A stretch of 64,000 nucleotides of DNA from Acetobacterium tundrae (GTDB taxonomy: Bacteria; Bacillota; Clostridia; Eubacteriales; Eubacteriaceae). This document shows, one piece after another, positions 23,722 through 30,275 of the stretch. The notes below the pieces were generated by a model that saw only the letters and a program-made list of their open reading frames with translations, ran no database searches and was not told where the DNA came from. The stretch spans positions 51,079 through 115,078 of the forward strand of contig NZ_RXYB01000010.1 in assembly GCF_008086615.1 (NCBI RefSeq). The letters run 5' to 3'. The stretch's first letter is position 1. Each line of letters begins with the position of its first letter. A program made the position numbers and the translations under genes.

Positions 23722-24510
23722 ATGGAAGGTAAAAAAAATCTAACAGAGCAAGTTACTAATGCCGTATCAGATATCACAAAGCCAATTTATGATGATCTGG
23801 CTCATCCAGCAGCCGAAGAGTCTGGAAAATTTTTAGGGCGCATACCTCGCCTTCTGAATGCACTCTGTATTAACTTTGATATATGGGCTACTAGAAAAGA
23901 ACACAATTTAAAAATGGTTGAGCGCGAACTTGATTACCTGTTACATGAAGCGCCAGTTGAAAAAATTGTCGGTCCTGATCCATACATCGCAGTTCCAGTT
24001 CTACAAGCTCTTTCGTACTCCTATGATGACAACGAGCTAAGAAGTATGTATTCTCACTTATTGTCTAAAGCGATGCATGCAGATTATAAATTTGATGTTC
24101 ACCCATCTTTTGTTGAAATAATCAAGCAGTTATCTCCCGTTGATTGCCTCGTATTTAAAGAAATAATGAGCATTCATGAAAATCCGATTATTCACGCTAT
24201 CCTTTATAACAGTGATAATTATGAAGATGGAACGGATTGTGAAATTATTCATACGAACATTAATGCACTTTCTTCTTGTGAATATGATCAATCTAAAATT
24301 TCAATTGATAACTTAATTAGGCTAAATTTAATTAATGTTCCATCCGACTATTCATATACGGAAAAAGAAATTTACCTGTCAGTTACCAATTCAGCATTTT
24401 GCAAAGAATTGGAATCAAAATACGGCCGGCGCTTGACTTACTCATATCGATGCGTTATAAAAACGAATTTTTCAGAACTTTTTTATCGAATCTGTGTAAT
24501 GGGCATCTAA
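23722..24510 (+). CDS. DUF4393 (Abi-alpha-like) protein
   Basis: This 262-residue protein starts at ATG 23722 after AGGGAG. The layout EQVTNAVSDITKPIYDDLAHPA with a glycine-rich GKFLGRIPRLLNALC segment, then PVLQALSYSYDDNELRSMYSHLL (split: PVLQALSYSYDD, NELRSMYSHLL), is that of DUF4393 proteins, a family I recall being linked with abortive infection. The rest contains HPSFVEIIKQLSPVD. It is carried in plus orientation between two minus-strand parts of the early region, next to an XRE regulator. A defence or superinfection role is plausible but not shown. Confidence 0.65.
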   Translation: MEGKKNLTEQVTNAVSDITKPIYDDLAHPAAEESGKFLGRIPRLLNALCINFDIWATRKEHNLKMVERELDYLLHEAPVEKIVGPDPYIAVPVLQALSYSYDDNELRSMYSHLLSKAMHADYKFDVHPSFVEIIKQLSPVDCLVFKEIMSIHENPIIHAILYNSDNYEDGTDCEIIHTNINALSSCEYDQSKISIDNLIRLNLINVPSDYSYTEKEIYLSVTNSAFCKELESKYGRRLTYSYRCVIKTNFSELFYRICVMGI

Positions 24511-24518
24511 TACGCTAA

Positions 24519-24683
24519 TTATTTTTTGGAAGCTACTTTCAGGATCATGTCCCATGTATCTCTAAAAGTAGTTTCTACTGATTCAATATATTTCACTAAA
24601 TCAACCTTCAAACACCCAACAATCACTAGGGTTACTAGCATTGATACAAATACTGAAATCGCAATAAGAAAAAAATCATGCAA
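24519..24683 (-). CDS. 54-residue single-pass membrane protein, TTG start
   Basis: The frame runs from TTG 24683 to TAA 24519. GGAGAT lies 7 bases before the TTG, and the frame begins 15 bases after the antirepressor stop. The product is a hydrophobic N-terminal helix (FFLIAISVFVSMLVTLVIVG, residues 4-23) followed by a short helical tail. Because no ATG fits, it would be missed by simple gene finders. Function unknown; single-pass microproteins in early phage operons often modulate host membrane processes. Confidence 0.5.
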   Translation of the reverse strand: MHDFFLIAISVFVSMLVTLVIVGCLKVDLVKYIESVETTFRDTWDMILKVASKK

Positions 24684-24698
24684 TATTTTATCTCCTTC

Positions 24699-25451
24699 CT
24701 ACTCGCTAGCGGCCAATGCTAACGCAGGTTTTAATTTATTAACAAAATAGATTTGGCCTTTGCCGGTAATCTTAGGTGTAATACTCAAACTTACAAATCC
24801 GCTAGAATGAGCCACCGCCGTTTCTTTTATTACAAACAACCCAAGTTCCATGCTTCGCTGAGTTGGCTTGTTATAATCTGCTCCTTTCCGCTTGATCAGA
24901 TATCCGTTATCCCTCAGCCATGCATAGAATCGCTTTTCCCCTGTGTCTACTCCATTTTGCTTGAGAATCTTTGCCATTTCCCCGACTAGGATCGTTCCGA
25001 AGCTCGCTGATACCGAATCGGCGAATATCCCCTTTGGTGTCAGCTCTTTGATTACCAGTTCCTGGTCCTCAATTATTTTGTTGGATTCCAGTACAGCTAG
25101 GGCGAGAAGATATTTGCCCTCGGGGACGGATCCACTTTTTATGGTTTCTTCCATTTTGTTAAAAGCTTCCAGATACTTTAATTTCCATTCCAATGCTTTG
25201 ACACCGGTGAAGCCCATAGCGAGAAGCGAAAACCCATCCCGGATTAAGAGATATTCTTTGTAAAGTTTTCCAGTCCCTGCTTTATAACTAGTTTCGATGA
25301 AATAGTCAGCATCCAGATTTGGATTTTGATTAATGAGTACTTCTATATCTCTTATTACGTGAGCATGTTGCTTTTCAAATATCCCCGCAACCTCCCGGCT
25401 GCTGGCAGTCAATCGGCCATTGTCGTTATTGATATTAATTAAATCATTCAT
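24699..25451 (-). CDS. Rha-type phage antirepressor/regulatory protein
   Basis: This 250-residue protein has the pRha domain first: LTASSREVAGIFEKQHAHVI (residues 14-33), then GKLYKEYLLIRDGFSLLAMG and FTGVKALEWKLKYLEAFN. The C-terminal half is an ANT/KilA-C domain (AKILKQNGVDTGEKRFYAWL and RDNGYLIKRKG). Such proteins are switched on early and interfere with repressors or host functions. The start is ATG 25451, with AAAGGAGC upstream. It belongs to the minus early operon from switch B. Confidence 0.85.
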   Translation of the reverse strand: MNDLININNDNGRLTASSREVAGIFEKQHAHVIRDIEVLINQNPNLDADYFIETSYKAGTGKLYKEYLLIRDGFSLLAMGFTGVKALEWKLKYLEAFNKMEETIKSGSVPEGKYLLALAVLESNKIIEDQELVIKELTPKGIFADSVSASFGTILVGEMAKILKQNGVDTGEKRFYAWLRDNGYLIKRKGADYNKPTQRSMELGLFVIKETAVAHSSGFVSLSITPKITGKGQIYFVNKLKPALALAASE

Positions 25452-25467
25452 ACTTGCTCCTTTCTGG

Positions 25468-25626
25468 TTACTCAATTTTAAAAGTGATTTCGCATCCCGG
25501 GTTTTCTTTAATCAGTAACTTCTTGCAATCGCCAACTGTCATATTATTGTCGAGTGCTGCCTGAACCACTTCAACCAATTTCTTGCCGTCAAGATAGGCC
25601 CAGATTTTTTTCTTTTTCCATTTCAT
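25468..25626 (-). CDS. small basic phage protein
   Basis: This 52-residue protein starts at ATG 25626 after AAAGGAGC. It begins MKWKKKKIWAYLDGKKLVEV and continues with a helix (DCKKLLIKENPGCEITFKIE at the end). No family is recognised. It comes 16 bases before the antirepressor gene. Confidence 0.55.
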   Translation of the reverse strand: MKWKKKKIWAYLDGKKLVEVVQAALDNNMTVGDCKKLLIKENPGCEITFKIE

Positions 25627-25640
25627 TGGTTTGCTCCTTT

Positions 25641-25790
25641 CTAATATTGCAACTTCCCGTTGTTCGCTGGAAGCTTTGCACATTTTCCTAGTTCATCTGG
25701 TAGCCGCTGATATTTGTCTTTGTAAATGCATTTATCAGATAGTTCACATTTACAGCATTCACATTTTTGGTCTTTGTTTTCGTATTTCAT
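25641..25790 (-). CDS. small Cys-rich phage protein
   Basis: This 49-residue protein starts at ATG 25790 with AGGAGAACC upstream. Six cysteines (CECCKC, CIYKDKY, KCAKLP region) point to a metal-binding knuckle. It stands 14 bases before the next small gene. Function unknown. Confidence 0.55.
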   Translation of the reverse strand: MKYENKDQKCECCKCELSDKCIYKDKYQRLPDELGKCAKLPANNGKLQY

Positions 25791-25835
25791 GGTTCTCCTT
25801 TCTATCCTGATTTTGTTTTTCATTATGTTAACTAT

Positions 25836-26072
25836 TTAAACAGCTGTTTTGCATACTGAGAAATTATTGGGCAAAAAAAATTCCTTCTTTTCCTTCTCGT
25901 TGATTTCAAAATATTTCATTAGCTTATCCACAATTTCATTCGGCACATTCCGTTTTCCAGTCTCGTAATAAAAATAAGTAACTGTGTCAACATCTAAGAT
26001 AGATGCCACTTCCCTTAATGTTACTTTTTTTTCCTCTCTTCTTATTCTTAACTTTGACTTCAAATTTATCAC
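25836..26072 (-). CDS. Cro-like XRE regulator (switch B, minus)
   Basis: This 78-residue protein has a helix-turn-helix (VTLREVASILDVDTVTYFYY, residues 17-36) and is read away from the CI-like gene. The promoter lies in the long palindrome at 26092-26128, whose two arms suit binding of two dimers. It begins the early operon and so takes the Cro position of the second switch. Confidence 0.75.
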   Translation of the reverse strand: MINLKSKLRIRREEKKVTLREVASILDVDTVTYFYYETGKRNVPNEIVDKLMKYFEINEKEKKEFFLPNNFSVCKTAV

Positions 26073-26091
26073 CTCCGTTACTCAATATTTA

Positions 26092-26128
26092 ACTTTACGT
26101 TAATATTATACTTATATTAACGTAAAGT
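26092..26128. promoter_or_regulatory. switch B operator: 15-bp-arm perfect inverted repeat
   Basis: ACTTTACGTTAATAT (26092-26106) and ATATTAACGTAAAGT (26114-26128) are exact reverse complements around 7 bases. A minus-strand promoter (TTGACT at 26126-26131, then TATAAT or TAATAT, spacers 15 or 17) is built into it, driving the Cro-like gene. The CGTTAA core is the same as in switch A. Confidence 0.8.
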
Positions 26129-26218
26129 CAACCTTTTTTAACATTTTGCAAACTTTATTTTCATTTAGAATAATTTAATATATAATATTAACAAATAGTT
26201 AATTAGGAGGATAACCAT

Positions 26219-26764
26219 ATGATTGGCGAAAGATTGAAATCATTGCGTTTAATGAAAAAACTGTCGCAAATTGATTTAGGAAAAATCATTGGGATCAGTA
26301 ATGTTACCCTTTCCCAATATGAAAGTAACGACAGACAGCCAGATAACAAAACGCTAAAGGCTATTGCTGATTTTTTTAATGTCTCCACAGATTACCTCCT
26401 CGGATTGACTGACGAGCCAGAGCCTGCCAAAAATTTAAAAGAAAAGCTGTCTTGGCTCTTAAATGAAGAGCACAAGGGTTCTATCACTCTTTTTCCGAAA
26501 AAAGACCACAACCGTCCCTACACCATCGACGACTGGCCCGCCTTCATGAAGCAGCTCCCCGAAGATCAAGCCATGCATCATGAAAACATGAAGTATCCAG
26601 ATGACCAAAAGCTGGTCATCATGGAGCTGGCGAGAAAAGCCAAGCAAAAGAAGCAAGCAAAAGTTAATAAGCTACTCGACTACTCTGACGAAGTAATTGA
26701 TGATGCACTTATCTATGCAGCGTTTGATGATGAAAAAAGAAAGAAAATGAACGAAGAAGATTAA
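26219..26764 (+). CDS. CI-like XRE repressor (switch B, plus)
   Basis: This 181-residue protein has a strong N-terminal helix-turn-helix (LSQIDLGKIIGISNVTLSQY, residues 15-34; then ADFFNVSTDYLLGL). The C-terminal part is helical and lacks a LexA-type peptidase signature. A repressor without a self-cleaving domain, in a prophage that also has an ImmA/IrrE protease, suggests inactivation by that protease, as in ImmR/ImmA systems. It is preceded by AGGAGG and followed by a terminator. Confidence 0.8.
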   Translation: MIGERLKSLRLMKKLSQIDLGKIIGISNVTLSQYESNDRQPDNKTLKAIADFFNVSTDYLLGLTDEPEPAKNLKEKLSWLLNEEHKGSITLFPKKDHNRPYTIDDWPAFMKQLPEDQAMHHENMKYPDDQKLVIMELARKAKQKKQAKVNKLLDYSDEVIDDALIYAAFDDEKRKKMNEED

Positions 26765-26790
26765 CAGGCTTTATTTGAGTCTGTTTTTTT
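26763..26790 (+). terminator. Rho-independent terminator after the CI-like gene
   Basis: AACAGGCT pairs with AGTCTGTT (one wobble) around a 7-base loop and five or more T follow. It starts at the stop codon of the repressor. Confidence 0.75.
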
Positions 26791-26850
26791 ATTTTGTCTG
26801 CTTTTGTTGAAAGCTTGGCAAATGTTAATAAATAAACTTTGGAGGAGAAA

Positions 26851-27360
26851 ATGAAAGAATTAGTTTTGCTGGATGCCTATATTGAAAAGTGTGATGATGA
26901 GAAACAAAACAAAAAAAAATTAACCTTCGAAATTATCGATAAATATGACGGGAAGATTTTTGGTATTGCGAAATATTCAACCGAAAATTTAAATTCAATT
27001 CACTCAAACATTCCTATTGATTACGACAAAGACGTTCGTTATCTCAAGTCATCTTTAAGTGAATTTAAGGATGAGTTGCAGAGAAAAGCGCAAAAGCAAA
27101 ATACAGAGTTATGCACAACATTGGAATGCTTCATAAATAAATTATCAGCTCCCTCAATAAACACATTTTCACCAGCTCAAAAAGACGATTTAATATATGA
27201 AATTATATTTGTATATCATTCTAGGATAGATTACTTGGAAAATGGGTTATCAAATTTCTTAACTTCATATTTTGGTGATCAACCATACAATTATGAACAA
27301 GATATTCCATATTTGTGCAAAAAACTGATAGAAGAACGTAATAGTTACCTCCGAAATTAG
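26851..27360 (+). CDS. prophage accessory protein of unknown function
   Basis: This 169-residue protein starts at ATG 26851 directly after GGAGGAG. It is AT-rich and Lys/Glu/Asp-rich, mostly helical, with LLDAYIEKCDDEKQNKKK near the start and YNYEQDIPYLCKKLIEERN at the end. It has no signal peptide or membrane helix. It stands alone between the repressor terminator and the two-gene cassette; no family was recognised. Confidence 0.6.
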   Translation: MKELVLLDAYIEKCDDEKQNKKKLTFEIIDKYDGKIFGIAKYSTENLNSIHSNIPIDYDKDVRYLKSSLSEFKDELQRKAQKQNTELCTTLECFINKLSAPSINTFSPAQKDDLIYEIIFVYHSRIDYLENGLSNFLTSYFGDQPYNYEQDIPYLCKKLIEERNSYLRN

Positions 27361-27429
27361 TAATACAAGCGGGTCCACTACATATTATGTAATTTTACCC
27401 ATTTTAAATTATTAATTTAGGAGGCACTT

Positions 27430-27873
27430 ATGACGAACGAAACATTTGAACATTTATTAAGCCTAGCTAAACAATTTGATGATGCTACAATTAAGTTGCC
27501 AACCGTTGGCGAAACGAAAATCCTTCACGCTACTAGTTGTTACAGTACTGAGAAGTTCATTGTCGATACTGACCGTCGGGGAAAGATAGAACTTAAAAAA
27601 ATCAAACTCCAAAACAGACATTCTACGAAAGAACTTTTGTTAAGGGTTGAGATTGACTGCCCTCCGCACACGAACCCGGATTATAGTGAAACATCAAGAA
27701 ACCACATTCACATTTATAAAGAAGGTTATGATCTCAGGTGGGCATATGATCTGGAAACATTCCATGATGTTTATTTTAAAAATATTTATACATTTGATAC
27801 TGTTTTTATTGATTTTTGTAAGCTTTGTAATATACAATTAGAAGAAACAATAGAAATGCAGAGTGTGCTATAA
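27430..27873 (+). CDS. DUF6978-like protein, first gene of a two-gene cassette
   Basis: This 147-residue protein begins TNETFEHLLSLAKQFDDATI and has RGKIELKKIKLQNRHSTKEL in the centre, then CPPHTNPDYSETSRNHIHIY, a His-rich stretch, and DLETFHDVYF. This matches my memory of small DUF6978-type proteins that precede DUF1828 proteins. It ends 1 base before the next ATG. Together they look like a toxin-antitoxin or defence pair, but the function is unknown. Confidence 0.55.
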   Translation: MTNETFEHLLSLAKQFDDATIKLPTVGETKILHATSCYSTEKFIVDTDRRGKIELKKIKLQNRHSTKELLLRVEIDCPPHTNPDYSETSRNHIHIYKEGYDLRWAYDLETFHDVYFKNIYTFDTVFIDFCKLCNIQLEETIEMQSVL

Positions 27874-27874
27874 A

Positions 27875-28654
27875 ATGAAGTCTCAATTACAGAATGATTA
27901 CAAACAAATTTATATCGACTGGTTGACCAAGAAGATAAACCAGGTTGAAATATCAGAAAATATACAACGGATAACTATGCCGTTTTTAGACCGAAACAAT
28001 GATCACATTGAGCTTTACATCATCAGCGAAGGGAACGATCACTACACGATCACTGACGACAGTTCGACTATTAATGAATTGGAACTATCAGGGATTGACG
28101 TTTGTGGGAGCCAGCGACGAAAAAGTATTTTGACGAGTTTGACAAATTCGCACGGCGTCGAATTGTCAGAAACCAACGAATTGATGGTAAAATGCAATAT
28201 TGATAACTTACCGCAAAAAAAGCATATGCTAACCCAGTGTATTATCAAAATTAGTGATATGTTCTATCTTTCAAAAACCTCTGTCCAGTCATTGTTTGTG
28301 GAAGATGTTCGAAACTTTCTGCTTGATCACGAAATCCAATTTACCCCTGATGTTTCCTTTATTGGTAAAAGCAGGCTAACTACGCATTATGATTTTTCTA
28401 TAGGCCAAACAAGGAAAAAGCCTACACGAATCATAACTGCTGTCAACAATTTAGATAACAACTTAGCCCGTAATATCATTTTTAATTGGAACGACACCAA
28501 AGAATCAAGAAAGTATGATATGGAGCTCTATACTTTTATTCAAGATACTGATAAAAAATTAAAAAAAGATCCATTAACTGCACTAAACGAATATGATATA
28601 AAAACAGTGCCGTGGTCGAAAAGAGATGATTTTCTCCCCAAATTGATTATGTAG
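27875..28654 (+). CDS. DUF1828/DUF1829-type protein, second gene of the cassette
   Basis: This 259-residue protein begins with the DUF1828 pattern: ITMPFLDRNNDHIELYIISE followed by YTITDDSSTINELELSGIDV near residues 40-75. The C-terminal half carries a DUF1829-like segment around FLLDHEIQFTPDVSFIGKSR. The start used is ATG 27875, tightly coupled to the gene before. A terminator follows at 28745. It occurs beside an ImmA/integrase region in a prophage, a place where defence genes are common. Confidence 0.6.
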   Translation: MKSQLQNDYKQIYIDWLTKKINQVEISENIQRITMPFLDRNNDHIELYIISEGNDHYTITDDSSTINELELSGIDVCGSQRRKSILTSLTNSHGVELSETNELMVKCNIDNLPQKKHMLTQCIIKISDMFYLSKTSVQSLFVEDVRNFLLDHEIQFTPDVSFIGKSRLTTHYDFSIGQTRKKPTRIITAVNNLDNNLARNIIFNWNDTKESRKYDMELYTFIQDTDKKLKKDPLTALNEYDIKTVPWSKRDDFLPKLIM

Positions 28655-28744
28655 ATTTAATTGAAGTAATTTGATGTCTATTGACAAAAATGGATTAATA
28701 TACCATAACTGCTTGGCTGATACTTAAATGGGCAACTCAGAAAG

Positions 28745-28778
28745 CCCCAGTTACATTTTATAGGTAACTGGGGTTTTT
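28745..28778 (+). terminator. Rho-independent terminator
   Basis: CCCCAGTTAC (28745-28754) pairs perfectly with GTAACTGGGG (28764-28773) and TTTTT follows. It ends the DUF6978/DUF1828 cassette. Together with the promoter at 28939-28968 it accounts for the 340-base gap before the next gene. Confidence 0.85.
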
Positions 28779-28938
28779 AGTTTTTTGAAGCATAAATGAA
28801 AGTATGCTGATAGGTCAGTGAAACTCCTTTGCTTCTTTGCAAAAAGGTATTTTTAATTTATTTATTGGCATATGTCAAACTTCTGTTAAACTTTAACAAA
28901 TCATGATACTTAGTCGGAAAGTTTGCACACATTATTGA

Positions 28939-28968
28939 TTTACATTCCACTTATGATAGGTATATACT
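28939..28968 (+). promoter_or_regulatory. SigA promoter of the membrane protein gene
   Basis: TTTACA (28939-28944), an 18-base spacer and TATACT (28963-28968). The ATG at 28997 follows about 28 bases downstream with AGGAGG. Confidence 0.6.
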
Positions 28969-28996
28969 TTAGCTAAACTATATTTAGGAGGAAGAA

Positions 28997-29665
28997 ATGG
29001 ACGAAAACACAAAAGAACCTTGGTGGCAAAAAACATGGGTAATTGTTTTGGCGTGTGTGTTTGTTCCACCGGTAGGCATTGTCTTACTGTGGGTTGGAAA
29101 AAAACTAAACGATAATGGTCGGATTTTTTTGACCATTGCTTTGGCAATATATACCATGCTCTGGTTTAGTAGTTTGGGCGGTACAAACTCGTCATCCAAA
29201 GCAAAAAGCCAAGTCCCGGCGCAAACAACTACTTCCACAGCCGCAAAAAATACAACAGCGACTAAAACGGCAACGGTTCAAAGTACTGTTGCTACAACAA
29301 TAGAAGGTGCGCTATCATCGGCAGGCCGCACCAAAGGATCAACAATTTCACAAGGATCAGGCAAAGATGGCGTTCCCGAATTAGTAATTGATTCAAAAAT
29401 AAGCGATTTCTCAGAAAAACCAAGTGCTTATGCTGTATGCTACGATGCATGCGAGGCGTTGAAAAATATTCCAGATCTTCAGAACTATGGCGATGTCATG
29501 TTTAATTTTAACGGAGATTATGTTGCAAATGATGGTACAACACAAACAATGCCAGTAATCCGGCTAAGATATACAACCAGTCAAATAAACAATTTCGATT
29601 TTTCCAGCAGAGACTATGTGTCTTACCAAAATATTGCCGATGTTGTAAAAATGGATGTTAAATAG
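28997..29665 (+). CDS. two-helix membrane protein with Thr/Ala-rich linker
   Basis: This 222-residue protein has membrane helices at about residues 14-34 and 42-60, the first with WVIVLACVFVPPVGIVLLWV. A 45-residue low-complexity Ser/Thr/Ala linker (about 65-110) follows, and then a soluble C-terminal domain (residues about 125-222) with DYVSYQNIADVVKMDVK at the end. The C-terminal domain should face outside. It has its own promoter, so it is probably a lysogenic conversion gene. Function unknown. Confidence 0.65.
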   Translation: MDENTKEPWWQKTWVIVLACVFVPPVGIVLLWVGKKLNDNGRIFLTIALAIYTMLWFSSLGGTNSSSKAKSQVPAQTTTSTAAKNTTATKTATVQSTVATTIEGALSSAGRTKGSTISQGSGKDGVPELVIDSKISDFSEKPSAYAVCYDACEALKNIPDLQNYGDVMFNFNGDYVANDGTTQTMPVIRLRYTTSQINNFDFSSRDYVSYQNIADVVKMDVK

Positions 29666-29784
29666 AAATTTTCTGTCATTTACCGGGGGGGAGCATCTCA
29701 CTTCCCTTTTCTTCTAAAATTCTTCACAATAATTTACTCTAACTTATTCCCACATAGTCGTTCTTTTCTGTTATCATTATTACG

Positions 29785-29796
29785 GAACATATGTTC
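29785..29796. promoter_or_regulatory. LexA-type SOS box
   Basis: GAACATATGTTC matches the Firmicutes LexA/DinR consensus GAAC-N4-GTTC exactly, with a T-rich -10-like TATCAT (29772-29777) just before it. It stands 18 bases before the start of the ImmA-like gene, so the ImmA-integrase pair would be repressed by host LexA and induced by DNA damage. Confidence 0.75.
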
Positions 29797-29813
29797 TGCG
29801 ATGAGGAGAAAAG

Positions 29814-30260
29814 ATGTACGAACTTGAACTTAAAAAATCTGAAATGATTCTAAAACGTTATAAAATATCTTCATTTCCTATTCAATTATGGGAGCTTGAG
29901 CAATTCATTATTGACCGTGGATACGATATAATTATTTCTAAAGAAATCAACACATCAAGCACATTAGGGCACACGGTTTACATCCCTGTAGCTCGTGACC
30001 CCTATTCCCGTGTATTTTTATCGCATGAGCTTGGACATATTTTATGCCATTGCTTTAATACTTATAAAAAATGCGATCTCAATATATCGAAGTGTGAACG
30101 TCAGGCCAACGCGTTCGCAGATTTTCTGTTAATGCCATTTGGTGTGTTCGAAAAAGATCTTCGATATTTAGATGAATGGAGACTGTCAGAAAAATACGGA
30201 GTGCCTGTCGAGCAGATCCAAACGCGATACTGCTTATGCAGGGAATATCAATATCATTAA
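29814..30260 (+). CDS. ImmA/IrrE-family metallopeptidase
   Basis: This 148-residue protein has the HELGH zinc motif at residues 71-75 (RVFLSHELGHILCHC) and the downstream ERQANAFADFLLMP segment with the third metal ligand. ImmA/IrrE proteins cut XRE repressors such as ImmR after DNA damage. Here it is 16 bases upstream of the integrase gene and under an SOS box; the likely substrate is the CI-like repressor at 26219. A normal short ImmA length. Confidence 0.85.
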   Translation: MYELELKKSEMILKRYKISSFPIQLWELEQFIIDRGYDIIISKEINTSSTLGHTVYIPVARDPYSRVFLSHELGHILCHCFNTYKKCDLNISKCERQANAFADFLLMPFGVFEKDLRYLDEWRLSEKYGVPVEQIQTRYCLCREYQYH

Positions 30261-30275
30261 AAAGAAGGTGAAAAA

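Noticed and set aside
26459..26656. Minus-strand hydrophobic frame within the CI-like gene
   Set aside because: It is only the reverse complement of a helical coding region; no ribosome binding site.
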